A DNA stretch of 64,000 nt from contig NC_086259.1 of NCBI RefSeq assembly GCF_021018805.1, positions 10,840,501 to 10,904,500 on the forward strand, given 5' to 3'. The stretch is from Prinia subflava (lineage: Eukaryota; Chordata; Aves; Passeriformes; Cisticolidae). The notes under the pieces are model-generated. The model made no database searches. It worked only from the letters and a program-made list of their open reading frames with translations, and had not been told where the DNA came from. How positions within the stretch are numbered: position 1 is the first letter of the stretch; each line of letters starts with the position of its first letter. Shown here piece by piece: positions 1 through 13,760 of the stretch. The translations under genes and the position numbers were made by a program.

Positions 1-1300
1 GCTAATGTTGTAAGCCTCAGAGAAATATTGCATTACTACTTGTAATGAAAACAAATGTATGCCATTATATCCCAGTTTGTGTTTATTTAATAAACTATGC
101 AGTTTTGTACATTGACAAAATTCTGGTTTTGAATGTAACAAAACCAGATTTTTACTCATAGATTACGCAAGAATAGCAATTACATATGTATATATCAAAT
201 GGGGGTCTAGATTTCCATGTATATGATTCTATATTCAATTTTAACTTAATCCTTTTATGAGTCAGTACTAAAAGGAGTGTGTGTGTATGTGCTTATACAT
301 TACTGCAATTTTCAAATCTAGGCTTTTATTCTGGAATTTTGTAGTAGCGCCTGAGTATTTTACTAGGTTGCCTAGTCATAATTACTCCAGATTTTGTGCG
401 ATATCCTTAATTGGTTTTAATTAAAGTGAAACTTTAGTTTGGGAGAGCCTAGCACCCCTTCTCGTGGAGATGATAATCTGGCATTCACTGACCATCCCGT
501 GGTGCCCTCCTGTCTGGGAGAGCTGCTGCGTACCCGCTGACTTTGTTTTGTGGGCTGCAGCACTTCACATTTACTTTAACAAGCATTACCATCCTCTGAG
601 TGTTGTGGTCAGTCCCTGGTGGTCACCAAATGACAGAGAATGCCCTGATCTGCAGAGTCATGTTCCAAACACGTAGTGACTGCTGTGCCTGGGACTGGCT
701 CTGTGCTGGTGGGTGACCATCGATACAGTCTGAACACTCAGGGTAAAACTGCTGCCATTTTCAATGCTTAGCAGGCAAAGTATGAAAATCTCCAAATTAA
801 GACATAGTTATATTTGCCTAACTGAATAATTGCTACATTTTTTAGAATGTGGAAAAGCATTGAGAGGGAAGGGGGTTGAGGAGGACATTTCTCTCACTGT
901 CGCCTTAGAGATCCTCACCCCGTTCAGGGGGCTCATCCAGCAGAAGGAAGCTGTGCTCCACATTTTGTACCATCTTGCTTTTCCATAAATGTCTTGTCCT
1001 TACCAGAGAGCAGAGTTAGTTCGTATATAAGTCTTGTCTAGGGTTTCACCCAGTGTCAACTGCTTTAGTTCTACTGAATTCAGTGGAATAAAGACATTTA
1101 ACACCAGCTAATGATTGATTCTCACAGGAGTTTGGGGAGTAGCTGAAAAGCTGGACTGAGGCTATTTTTCTTCTTCATGGCATTATTTTTGTTAGGTAGG
1201 TAAAAGTGTGTAATTTAGGACTAACAATCTTGTTTAGATGGATAGCTTGGAGCTTTGGTTGTCCCTACTCAAGGAAATCCAGGGCTCACTAAATTTATTA
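1..1300. other. AT-rich noncoding sequence
   Basis: I see no gene here. The longest open frame (464-676, plus strand) is 70 codons and has no recognisable domain. The stretch contains scattered AATAAA-like words (for example around 89-95), which are expected by chance in AT-rich DNA. It could be intergenic, intronic or the tail of an untranslated region lying to the left, and the sequence does not decide between these. Confidence 0.6.
122..148. repeat. Perfect 10-bp inverted repeat
   Basis: TCTGGTTTTG (122-131) and its exact reverse complement CAAAACCAGA (139-148) flank a 7-nt loop. No T-run or gene context suggests a terminator. It is a small potential hairpin of unknown meaning and may be a chance palindrome. 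Confidence 0.75.
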
Positions 1301-1301
1301 T

Positions 1302-1341
1302 ATGTGTATCTTGTATTGTCTCTCTTATACAATATACACAT
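1302..1341. repeat. 15-bp inverted repeat with one mismatch
   Basis: ATGTGTATCTTGTAT (1302-1316) pairs with ATACAATATACACAT (1327-1341) at 14 of 15 positions across a 10-nt loop. The arms are not a simple TA repeat, so the pairing is longer than usual for chance. The stem is shorter than a typical microRNA precursor and does not extend into the flanks. Confidence 0.75.
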
Positions 1342-4300
1342 GCGCATTAGGCAGGGGTTTGATTTCAGTAAAGATTTAAAATCCTATTAAAATACAATCT
1401 TAAATTATTTTATCATTAAAGTTTTGATGTGGAGGTTAACTAGTGGTATGTAGTAGCGCACTTTCAAATTTGATTGTAAATACTTGGCTGGAATTTTTAG
1501 AATAATATAGAAAATAAAAAAAAATCTTTGCTTTTTTGCTGGTAATTAATTTTCTCCTGTATAACAACATACTGAATCTGACATAAATTGGCAGGAAAGG
1601 TAATTTGAGAAACAAACTTAGAATGTTACATATAATTTTCCATTTGTTTTAGCAAAAATCATCTGTCGATCTAAGGGATTTTTGACAGCCAGTCATTCTG
1701 GATGTACATTATCCAGTTCAAATTATTTTTGTTTACTTTTTCATAGGTAGTAATAGAATTATTAAAAATACAGAAAATTACATTTTACTTCATTTTATGC
1801 AAGTTTCTGCATATGTGAAATACACTATATATTGAAGTTCATTTTGCAGAAAAGGGCATGTGGTGCTGCCTGTAGAGATAGATATATATATTATATATCA
1901 TAGGAATTAAGGAATTAAATTCTTTCCCTTAGCTTTGTGACTGTAAGTGCATGTTCCATGTATTATTATTCTGCTAGCAGAGCACCTATCCAAAAATAAT
2001 CGAACAAATTAATCCTAAAATGTATGCCTGGTCTGTAAGCTGTTTTACACTGAGGAGGAGAGGGAGGCTGGGCAGGGTGATGTGTAGCATCACTGCTCCT
2101 GGCACTGGAACATCAGCCAGCATGGGCCTGTGGATAAGCACAGGAACAGTGCTCTGAGTTCAGAGCAAGGAGCCATCCAACTCCTCTGCTCCCTCCAGGA
2201 GTGGCCACGTGCAGAGATGTGGGGAATAAGAACAGGACAGGTACAAATGGTATTTTTTTCAGTCTCTGGGTATGAATGAAGGGGATTTTTATCTTACTGG
2301 AGGCCCCAGTGCTGTGTCTGGGCAGCTGTTCAGGTTGTGCTGCCCAGCTCTGACAGTGGGGCAGTGCTGGAGCCCTGCCCAGCAGGGACTTGTTTCCCTC
2401 TCTGCAGGCAGCACTGGGATGCAGCAGCACTGCATGTGCTGGGCAGCACAGCCTGCAATGGAGTGAGGTTGCCTTGCAGGAAAAAAAAGTTGGAAAACAC
2501 AGGGAATCAAATTTCTGAAAAGCTCAGCAGTTAAGACTTTCTATTTAACAAGCTGGTTAAAGGAGACAGGTTTTCACAGGTGTTCACGTTCCTTGTATGT
2601 ATTTACTCTCCTTGTATATACATTCCATAAAAAGGTGTGCCTGCCTTCTTCCCCAGGCACTCTCTGAGAAATGTCAAAAGTCCAATTATAGAAATAGACT
2701 ACTTGGGACCCTTCATTCACCTAGAAATTACATAAATCATAATCTGGGAACAAACTTTTTCCTAGGTTTTATTGTCTCCCACCAGAACAGTTAAATGCTC
2801 AGACATCAAAATTACTGAGCTGTTAGAAACTCTTCACCCAGAACAGAATTTATTTGCTTTTTGCACATGCATATCCATTGAAGGAAAATTCCTGAAAATT
2901 AATCTCGTGAGTCAGACGTGGCTTAGTATTGCCCTGTCTTTATGTAAATGATGTCACTTTGTCCATTAATGAGAATATTCAGCATTAATTTGTAGTATGT
3001 TTAGCACCTACTTCGGAGAAGAAGTGGCAAAGTGTTAAAAAAATAAACTTAGTATCAAGAATTTATTAATAATGAAAATGAGCAACATGGGAAAAGTCTG
3101 AAGGATTCTACAAGATAAGTAATGGAGCATGCCATGAAATGCCTTTTAATGTAACTGAAATTGAAATAATTTACAGTATTCCTGAAACAGAAAAATGTAA
3201 GTAATGGAAGGATCTGCAATGATATTTTTATTTCTTCAAAACTGAAATTTATCAGGGTAAAGGATAGAAACAGAAAGCAGAAGACACTGACTAGCAACTC
3301 CTTTTAAAATATTAGCATACTAGAAATATATAAATTGATTTGCCAGTGGAGTTGGGGAAATAAAAACAATAAATTTGATAGTTATAACTTTAAGTTCTTA
3401 TTTCTTCACAGGATTCCAAGAAATTTCATACACATAGAGAAATACTTGCATATTTTGGTAAAAATTCAGTACCTTCAGTTGTAGTTTTATATTTGCATTC
3501 TGTGTTCATTGATACAAATATCATTATGCTAGTCCTTCCATATTAGATCTCTGAATATCTTACTAAGAGGTAAATAATGTTACATTTGAAGAAACTGATC
3601 AACAAAGAACTCATTCAAAGTGACTTTGCAATATTGTGTTACTTTATTTAACAACTTTTAATTATCCATTCAAACAGTCAAACCAGTATCCTATTTGGAT
3701 AGCGTGCCACATAATGGAAATGAAAAATACACACTACAAGAAACAAGATTACGGAGACGGTTGTCTGAAAACAATTTGCTGAAAGCATTTAGGCCATTCT
3801 TGCAAAATAAGGATGTGATAAAAAAAAAAATCTATATTCCTGTAAGGAATTTTAATAAGATCCTCTTTGAACTTGAACCTAGTTCTAGTTCTTAAGACTA
3901 TTGTGGGGAAAAACCAGTTTAACTCTGGTTACATCAAGACAAATGAAACCAGGTCAGGAAACCCAGCTCCTCCACCACTATAGTCTGTGAAAACACGATC
4001 CAGCCTGAATATTTGGTGTGGTATCTGTGCTAGGAAGAAGCATGAACAGTTCTGGTAAAGTAGTGAAAATAGGAATTTGGGGTTTGGAGGGGGTTTTTTT
4101 GTTATTATGAAATATGCAAAACGGGTGAAGTTATTGCAAGCTGGATGTTTGCTGCATTGCATTTGTGTTTCAGGATCACAAGCAGCTCTCTGATTTTAGG
4201 CATTAGAAGAGAGATGTCAGTGGGGATTTATTTTTTTTAAAGTAAATACACAAGTAGCAGGGTTAAACAAAGAAAAGTTTAGGTTATTAAATAAAGTTCC

Positions 4301-5470
4301 AATACTTCTTACTCGCTCAAATATTTGCAGCAAGTTCTCTGGAGTAGAAAATGAAGGGAATGTGCCATGCAATTTTTCTTCAGCCTTTTTGCAATGCAAC
4401 AGGGCAATCGATACAAATCTTTGCAGTAATCATATATTGATTTTCCTAGAATATAACTCCATTTAAAGCATTTTTATCCCCAGGAGTGAAAGCATTGGAG
4501 GCTATCAAAGGAGGAAGTAGCTTTCCTTGACCCCATCTGCAGTTCACATTGATTAACAGAGGCTAGGTAAAATAAATAAATATGTGTGAGAGAGAATAAA
4601 GAAGAAAGAGTCACAGAAAGGTTAATACTGGCTGGGGAGAAACATAATTATAGTGCATTAGGGTTTTTGTAAAATTATTAGGTCAGGATAAGCTAACAAG
4701 TGACTTGGAGATGGTGGATTCTTCATTAAGTCAGAGCCAAATATTTCGTTACCTATTTTTCACTGACTGTGCTACAAATTCAGATAATGTGGAGCTTTCT
4801 AATGATCTGCCCCTGTGCACATGCAGGTATCAGGACAGTGAAATTGAGTTGAAACTGGTAGGTTTTCACTTTACCCTGTAATGGAACATCTGTTATGATA
4901 TACTGAGCCTGAGACAAATTCATAGTGAGTGCACAGAGGTGGCATTGAAAGAAGCTTGATGAATCCATGACATTTTATTTTCATTAATTGTAAAAATGGT
5001 GTTGCAGATGGTTTTTAAAAGTTGCAAAAAAAAAAGGAGATTTTTGTTCTTTTTTATTTAATTTATGAAACATTAAAAATAATGCAAGATTTTATTTTAA
5101 TATCATTTTAGTGACACTGAAGCAAGTCTCTCCTACTGTCATGTGCTGAATACAGTTTTTGGGTTTTAACCACTTGCTTTATTCACTAGAATTGCAAAGT
5201 GGGTGATGTCACATCTCATGTAAGGGTCACACTCTCCTAGCAGATAGTAAAACCAAGGCCATATGCCATAATTTTGAAATCAGAATTTTCTCAAAGCCAG
5301 GAATTTGGGGATTTTGTGACTCACCCTACCTGTCCCTGTAGCCCATCCCATGCATCTCTACACTTTCAGTCTGGCAGTTTTATCTCCTCTCCTGCCACTT
5401 TGGTCATTTCCTGGCCCTTATCCTCCCCGCCCTACGTTTTTGTGACTGAAGCTAAATTCTCATAGATCAG
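1342..5470. other. AT-rich noncoding sequence with one GC-richer patch
   Basis: No gene is supported. The interval at about 2040-2470 is richer in G and C, with repeated short words such as CAGCAC and CTGGGCAG. Several overlapping open frames of 60-105 codons run through it on both strands, as compositional bias would produce, and none looks like a real protein. Within it TGCTCTGA (2150-2157) and TCAGAGCA (2160-2167) form a perfect 8-bp palindrome with a 2-nt centre. The rest is low-complexity AT-rich unique sequence. Confidence 0.55.
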
Positions 5471-5479
5471 CCTTTATTA

Positions 5480-5760
5480 AATTAAAAGGTGCATGTAGCC
5501 TCATTATCCTTTGCAGTGTGTTGTAGTTGATACTGTTTATTTTCCCAGCAGCTTCAGAGCTTTTTTTGCTTCAGGCAAAGCAACTACTACACATTGTCAG
5601 ATAAAGAACCTTATCTGTCAGCAGCACTCTCGTGAATTAATCATAATTCAATAGGTTTGCTAATCAAGATTTGAGATGAATGTTTTGATAGAGCAATCAG
5701 ATTTGTCCAATCTATCATCACTTGACAGTTGCTTTAGGCAGAGTGCTAACTTGGCTTTAG
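5480..5760. promoter_or_regulatory. Candidate conserved regulatory block with GATA palindrome
   Basis: CAGATAA (5598-5604) and its reverse complement TTATCTG (5611-5617) face each other across 6 bp, giving two inverted GATA-factor-type sites, and TGTCAG words flank both. The surrounding 280 bp is AT-rich unique sequence with homeodomain-type TAATTA/ATTA words and no simple repeat. GATA factors bind WGATAR, so the paired sites could be bound, but this rests on motif matching only. Confidence 0.3.
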
Positions 5761-8700
5761 GACCTGGTTTGGATGAGTTTGGTGTGGCCCCACCAGTCAG
5801 TGGCATCAGTTATTGAAGTGCTGGACTTCTGCATAGATACTAATTATGGTTCTTTTTCAGTTTTGAGAGAGACTGGAGTGAAGCTGAGATCAGGCAGCTC
5901 ACACTTACCCTGTCTAGATTATCAAAACATTTTTGAACCAGGAGTTCACTTTGTAATTTTTACAAATAACAAAACTACTCCAAGCTCGTTGACAAATCTG
6001 AGACATGATTTATGGTAGCATATGCAAACATTGCTCAGCACTGAAAGGGTCACTGGAATAGAAAGGAGATAAAGTTAATATATTGTTAAATGTTGCTAAT
6101 TATGAATCAAGTCACGTCTGATGTCACTAAAATTTGTTCTTTATTTTGCCTAGTTAAACATTCTTGGGGGTAATTTACAACATAGCTTGCAGCAGTTTCC
6201 TCAATTTGAAAGCATAAATGAAGGCTTTCATTGTATATTGACATATTTTTCTTGTTAAGCAATGTTTAAAGTACTGATACAAGGTGCTGTAATAGTGGGT
6301 TAGACTGCAAGTGCAAGTTTGGTACATTGTAGTCAATAATGCATTAGTGTGGGAAAATGAAGAGGAGAATTGATGTGTTTGGGGTTTTTTTTAACAGGGG
6401 TGGAAAAGAAGGGAAAAAAGTCTTCCAGCATCCACAGATAAATATAGACCTGTTTTCCTAGCTATTGTAATTTTATGGTATGTGTATGAACACAGTGGAT
6501 GTATGGACCCCTAGTTTCATCATCATTTCAACACATATTCTTTTTCTCATGCTGATCTTCTGGTGCCTGTGACTTTGGGGAGAGCAGGCACGTGGTGATG
6601 TGATGGGACTGTGCCCTGTCCTCTTACACACAGTGGCTGGAGCTGAAGCTTGTTCTTGTGCAGCAGGTACCAAGAACTGTCTACCCATGACATCCTCTTG
6701 AAGCTTAACACAGAGCTAAACCCAGCCCCTTAGCAGTGGGGTGCCAGCTCTTCTGTCTGCCTACAGTTTCTCTTTTAATAATTTGAAAACTTGAAATACA
6801 TTAGGTAAAAGAAGAAGCTAAAAAGTACTAGTTCTAATATAGATAACCAAAAATGTGCAGGCTTAACATTTTATACAGCAGAAATGAGTGTCCAAATGCT
6901 TTTACTGTTCAAGTTGGAGTTTATTACAATGGTGGGGGAACTTGCATTGCTGATATTTTGGTAGCAGTGTCATTTATTGATGAGTTCAGACGACTTTGGT
7001 ATAAATATTTGTGTTCACTTAATGCCAAATAAGCAATCAGAATGCTAGATCTTTGCAGCCCTGCTTTAGTTGCTTTCCTTCAGCTATCTGTGAGCTCCAA
7101 AGGTTCAGTAACTTTCAGAATACCTGCACAGCTGCTTTCTAAAGTCCTGCTGCAAACACTTCTTGGAAACTCTGCTGGAATAAGGCTGCCAGCAGCACTA
7201 AAGAGTATTGGCAGGTGAACTGAGTCACAGTCTAATGCTCACCTGACCTGTATTGAATCTGTGGCAGACAGTGAGGACAATAACTCCTCTCAGTAATGAT
7301 CAATGAGATACTTTTCTGGTTAACTTCAGCATGAGTGGAATGCCTTGAGTGTCTGCTGCTTGTCAGGGAGAACGTTCCTGTGTCATCTTGTAAAGCAACA
7401 CTGACTAGTAAAAAAAACCCCAAAGTGATACTCAAGTGCAAGGAAAAATGAACCTCTAATTTTAACATTTTGGATGTTTTTTAGCATAGCCTGCCAAATT
7501 AAAAAAGAAAAAAAAAAAACCATTTTATGACTTTTACTTTAAAAAGAAATTTTGTATTTTTGCCAGTCACTGCTGTGCAAAAAGCCAAAGTGAATATTAT
7601 TTGTACTCACTGCTCATAAAATACCATAGGCCTGTTTCTGTGGAGTGATGAGAATTACATTGACTTTGCCACCACAGGATTCCTTCTAATATCCTGTCAA
7701 CATTCTCGTGCCCTGCATTTACTGCTGTGCTCAAATCCCATCTCTCCATAACATTTAAAAGGAAAAATGAAAGAGCATCTTTGCCAATACCAAACTACCC
7801 CATTTTTTCATTTGTGCACTGAAGTGCTGTTGATTACTTTGCAAGTTCACTCTACCTGATAAACTACCTGGGTGAGAAATTTTTCTGTGCAAATTTAGAT
7901 GAAGAAAGCTTTTTGATGATCAATAAAGTACCATGTATGTAAAGTGGTTAATTAAATTTCTTTCCTTCCTCCATCAAATTCTGCATGTTAAAAATCCCAT
8001 TCTGAGGTTCTCCACTCACTCAAAACCCTAGTGCCTTGCCAGCCACCTTGGACTTAATTTTCTTCTTGATAAAATCTATCATGACATGCAAGAGTGACTT
8101 GCTCATGTGAGATGAATGATGGTCCTTCATGCTTACCACAATAACATGAGATTAACACAGATCAAAGATTTGCTAGAGTTATTAAGAGTAGGCAGTCTCC
8201 ACATATTTAATATATCTGGATTTTTTTTCTCTTTTGCTAATTAACATATCAAGCTAATAAATAGCAATGCATCATTCTGCTTTTTTTTTCCTTTGGAGTG
8301 CTAATAAATGTATATGAGTTGACAGTTTTATAATGGTGAAGAGATAAAAAATGTTCTCAGTAAAAAGATGGTCTGTGTGAATACTTGTATGCATTTCAGT
8401 TCACATGGTCATATATCTAACACCTGTGTGATCCCTCAGGCAATTCAGTCACTCATTTTTCCTGCCAATTTGCTTGCTTCATTTTGATCTATGTTTGCTA
8501 TCATTTGTCAACTGACACCTTTAGCGTGTTTTCACATCAGTTGTTTTGAGAACATGAATGCTGATAATTACATCAGTGCTGCCCCATTGCAGAAGTATAG
8601 ACTAGACAGTCATCTGGGACTGTTTTTTTATAAGTTATTTAACAGTTATTAATTTCTGATTTTCATGTGTTGTAAAATTGCTGGTTGCTTTCTCCATGTC

Positions 8701-10140
8701 TCTCATGTTTTGTAACACTAACTACAACTCCTCTGTTAAGTGCATGTGAACAATGGCTTCAGGACTGGAGCTTTTGGTTGGGTCTTTTCCCCAGCTGTAC
8801 ATCTCCTGCCTCCCCTTAGACAGATGTCAGAGACCTAAAGAACAGTCTCATGTTTCCAGTGCCTCAGTTTTTCTCAAGTTCCATAGTTTAAAGCAGAGTT
8901 CCCCAGAGTTTGTGCATGCACATGACCGCCATCTCTGCATTCCTAAACTTCTGTGAAAGACCAGTCCTTTTCATGACTTACTGAGATTCCCTAAGGGCTG
9001 CATGCAAATATTCTTAACAGTGTCAGGTATCCCTTGTAGTTTCTGGTTTTTTCTCATCACCATGGTAGCACCATCATCCAGTTCCAGGTGCTGGTTGTTC
9101 TTCCTTTCTGTGAGAGCAGTCTTCTCTCTAGGATTCATTTTTAAAAGTGAGTGTGGGTGAGATCTAGACCGAAATTGTGGTTCCCATTCATTTATGGCTT
9201 TGCACAAACAAGATATCCCAAAAGACTCCTTGCCAAAGTTGATTTTCATTTTAGTCAACTAATTCATACAGTTTTCTTCCTTAAACCTCATTCCTTGAAA
9301 ATGGAAGTGTTCAGTGCAAGGAGTAACTTGTCTTTTTGTGTATATGGGACTAAACATTCCACCAAAATGTCTTTTTATTTAGACAAAGGTCTAAAGACAT
9401 CATGAAAAAAGCCAGAAATTCATTGAAATAGAATTACATCACTGTAACAGAAACACATTTTGTTATCTACGCAGTAGATGAAGCTCCTTAACACAAGCTT
9501 TAAATAAAACAAGAATTGTTCCAGTAGTGTTAAACAGTGCTACTGCTTTAAAAGAGGCTTACCCCAAAGGGCTTATTACCACAATTTTCCAAGTCTTTAA
9601 TTTATTATGTGCTTGGTGTTTTACTACCTTTCCCAGATTTTAGTTATCTCAGCCCCACTCTTGAGTGCTGGAAGGTCAAGAGGTGCACTGCAAAGGCTGT
9701 GAGTGGAAAGACACATCAATGCTAAAATGTTTAGACTATTTGAAACCAAGGAATACAATATAAAGCTGTTGACTTCTGAAGTGCTTGTGCATATTTTGAT
9801 ATCCAGCATAAACCGTTTTTAAACATGATAATGCATAATTAGCATTTACCTTTGTATCTGTACATTTCTTTTTAAATGTCTAGAATAGGATTTACTGTGA
9901 ATTCGGTATGGATCCATCAGGTTTGCAGACTGAAACCTAAATGTGTGAATTGTGTGGTTATGTTTTCTCTTTTTATTTGTGGTTGCTGTTTTTTGGTTGG
10001 GTTTTTTTTCTGAAATTTTGGCTTTTTAGTGTGTCTTCCTCGAGGAGAAAAAGTGATAGGGCATGCACAACAACAAAAATGCTGTCTGCAAACATCTAAA
10101 TGTACATGTGTTATAGGAGACACAATTTTGTTGTTTAAAA
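5761..10140. other. AT-rich noncoding sequence
   Basis: I found no exon, RNA gene or recognisable mobile element. Open frames are all below 100 codons, overlap on opposite strands and lack recognisable motifs. Short A-runs occur at about 7501-7520. The sequence is otherwise unique and AT-rich. Confidence 0.55.
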
Positions 10141-10173
10141 ATACAAATAAATAAATATATAAATAAATTTTTA

Positions 10174-10215
10174 TAGCACCTTTTATCCCCAAGGATCCCA
10201 AAGTATTTTAGAAAA
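10174..10215 (+). repeat. Possible ancient amniote repeat fragment
   Basis: A 40-bp stretch containing AGCACCTTTTATCC, then AAGGATCCCAAAG, resembles the motif that opens a widespread ancient amniote interspersed repeat (MIR/CR1-L3-like), as I recall it from sauropsid genomes. An A/T-rich simple stretch (10140-10170, AAATA-type) lies immediately upstream. Only a short piece is recognisable, so the family assignment is tentative. Confidence 0.35.
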
Positions 10216-13200
10216 CTCTTAACATATGTTGTATCACATGGCATACCAGTAAAGCATCGGCAGCAGCTGTACAGAGAACAGCCGCCTCTAAAAGAAGGAA
10301 AAGAATGTTAAAAAATATAGATACAAAATATGATAAGCATCCAGGTGAAAGACTGAAGTCTTCCCATCAGTTTTGATGGGGGTACACAAGAAAAAACATC
10401 AGAATTTGCCACCATTTTATATGGCAGATTGAAAAAGTAAAACGTTTTCCACTTTTCTCTCCCCCAAAAATCTGTAGTATTATGGGATCATTAGTATACT
10501 GCTTATGATTTCAGATTGTAAGGAGACTTTAAAATCATCTCAGTTTAACATCAGTTGTGTGTGCTGAAATTTGCACTGTCCTGCCCCTGCATCTGGGGAA
10601 GGGACAGGGTTTGGGACAGAGGTGCAGCTGGCACCTGGAGATGGATGTAGGGGTGGCATTGTCAGTCCATGGTAACACCAGTGGTGTGAACTCTTTTCTA
10701 GAAAAAAGCATCCCTTATCAAGAACAGAAAGTCTTGGTGAAGACCTCTGATAATATATAATGCATTATCATTATTAAAAATGTATTTCACTTGATTTGTT
10801 GTAATGACCACTTCTTAGAAGACAGATGAAAAATGTTCTGAAAATGTGGTGGATTTAGCTTAGCTTTGAGAAACTTGGTACCCAGTAGCAGTAGCCAGCC
10901 CAGGCATGTTTTTAACTGCTGGGAAACATCTGTGTGAAAGAGGTTTTTAATTTCTGATGTAATGGTTTTAGTTAAGAAACCTCATTTTTTTGGCAGTTGC
11001 ATGAATGAGTTTAATTTTTATAATTAAAATACTTTGATTAATTTGTTTCATTTCAGTGAAAATGTCAACAACATTGATTACATTTAGATATTTTTCAGTC
11101 TAAATTAAGTGGTAAATACTTTTGTAAATGAATTCATCTGTTTTTAGAGAACATACTAGTGTAAAAGAAAACAGTTAATTTGTTTCTTACCCCATTGACC
11201 AGCCTGCTAATATTCACCATCCCTTTGTTGCACAAATTACAAAGTATTTAATACCTTAAATCTGAAAACTATGGGCCCTTTTAAATATGTCTGTGGCTTG
11301 GGAATGTTTCCACACCCAATGTGTCTTCCTCAAAATCCCCTCCAAATAGAAGTAGCTTTAAATCATGATTAGCCTTTATCTAAGACTGATGTTTAGCAGA
11401 GTGAGATGGAAGTGGAATGATTACTTAATGTCATTATATATAATATAAACCCAACTAGGAACCTAAAGATGTGATTCTTTTCTATCTAAATTATTCTGCT
11501 TTCAAAGGCGAAGGGCAGGTGGGAATAAGGCAACCATTACCATGGGAAATAATTTAAGAAATATCCATGATTATGCTCTATCTGTTTCACTGATTTCATG
11601 CAAAATAATAACTACTGCATGTTTTTAGACAAGCCGGTTGGGTGTCATAAGAAATTATTATGCTTTGGAAGATGTCCAAAATAATAATGCCCTTTTATTT
11701 AATACTAGTTATTAAATATTCAGTAGTTAAAGTGGGTGACAGCTGAGCGTTGATTCGGGTAGGATAAATCAGAGAAAATATTATTATAACTTGCTTGTGT
11801 TCTGCATGGGCAAAATTTCAAGTCAATGATAAAATATTGTTAATCAGTAGATTGATTTGACCATAAAGCAGTTGTATGTTGATGCAGTCAAAGCATTAAA
11901 TTTGAACATTGTCATCTCTGTGTGTCTGAGCTCTGAAAGCCACATTGCACACCATGAATTCCCCAGTACTGATGGTAGTCAGAGAAGAGGACTTCTAATG
12001 GAGATATCCACCCTCTACAGGATGGAAAGGGTAGAAGTTGTCTCATGAATATGAGGCAAGATGATCAAAGCAGATCATCAAAGTATGCAGGAGCTACTGC
12101 ACCCGTCATATCTCTGCTAATGGCCCTTGCTGTCTGCCTGTCACTGAACTGTAGAGAGAGGGAGGGGAAAAATGGTTCAGAGGACAAAGTAACATGGTGG
12201 GGAGATGGTTTTCCCAGACACATTCATGATATTTGAGTCCCTGAATCTGAAATGGTAAGTCAGAGTATTATGCAGAAATTTTAGATGTCTTACTCAGCTG
12301 GAAGTTGTAGTTCAGGAGACTCTGAGGTCCAGGTTTAATTCTCCAAGAAGTACCATATGGATATTTGTATTGACATTAGCCATACACTGATTCAGAACCA
12401 AAAGCTTGGTCAGTTGTAAACAGCTGATCTTTTCCTCTTGGAAGTGAGTTTTCATCAGGTGCTCTCTCGTGACAAAGGAGTTGTACTGAGATTGCAGAAT
12501 TTGTTTCAAAATAAAAGGATGTTTGAGTCTAGCACCAGGAGAAATGTCTGCTCCTTGCCTCTTTAGCACCTCTCAAATCCATTGGAATATGTTCATTAGT
12601 TCTCTGAAGACTGTAAATGCTTTGAATTGTCAGTGGCACATGTAGTCACACACAAAAATCTGAGGGAAGCTGCAACTTTTTTTGTTTTGACTGGCACTTG
12701 AGAGACATCAGCTAAGTGAAATGCAGCATGTAATGCAGTCGGTCACTGTGAACAATTTCCTCCCCCTTTTTTTGTGTTCATATTTTATCTACTGTAGCTT
12801 GCTCTCAGTGCTCCAAATAATCTTAAAATAAATCTGATCCTATTTGATAAGACCAGCAGTTTCTTCTCATCTTCTTTCTTCAAATCCAATCAAATTCCTT
12901 ATCAGCCTAAAAATAATCAGAGCTAGTCTCTTGAGAATTCCCCACAGCCATTACCTGACTTTGCCCAGAATATTTCCTCATCTCTTAGGGAGAAGGGTGT
13001 GCCAAAAAAAAGACCAATAATTTGGCTTCAAAGAAAGAGGTCTCACTCACTGACTGGTATTGGTCCTCCTGGGGGCTTCTGTGAGCAGTTGTAGCATTTG
13101 CTACTGAGGGCAAATTAAAAAGAGAGGAAGGGCATCTAGACAGGTAATTTCCCAAAAGTTTTGGTAATACACAGGAAAAAGGCACATTTTAAAAGGTACT

Positions 13201-13689
13201 TAAAAGATAGCAGTAAATAGAAATTTCCATTGCAAAGCTTTGCAATGTTTAGGGAACCACCACTTAGGCAAATTGCACGCTGGTTACGTTTTTCAAATGG
13301 GCTCATTCCAGATACAAAACATTATGGATTTGTCATTACCATGTTTTCTAGTGTAAATGAAGTAATCATTCAGCAGAAAACAAAACCAAGCAAAAGCAGG
13401 TGGAGTGGTGTCCATTGCTAGGGAACAATTCTGAAGCCTGGCAGAGCAGTTTAAATAAGCAGAAAAGTTATGTGGTATCTTAACCCTGTAATGCTGTATT
13501 GCATGGTTAAGCATCCCAAATGAAGTCAGAACAATTAAAGAATGAAAAACTGTGTTTAACTGTATTTTTTAAAAAGCTATGCACATTATAATAATATACA
13601 GAACTTCATCTCTAATTGTGGTAACAATGTATGGTGATGAACAGACGCCCAAGTGTCTGAAATTAAATTGAATGAATGGCCCTTTCTGT

Positions 13690-13760
13690 AGTCTCACCCA
13701 TAAAGGGAAGAGAGATCTGCTCAAGGTCATCTAGAGAGTTCCTGGGCATGCCAAGGAGAA
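13690..13760 (-). repeat. Weak MIR-like fragment
   Basis: The words GGGAAGAGAGAT, then CTCAAGGTCA and CTAGAGAGT, fall in the order and spacing of the antisense MIR core (GAGGCACAGAGAGG, CCCAAGGTCACA, GCTAGT). The identity is low and the match could be chance. Confidence 0.3.

Noticed and set aside
2113..2534. Overlapping frames of 64-105 codons on both strands
   Set aside because: Open frames coincide in several registers over a GC-richer patch, which is expected by chance where stop codons are rare.
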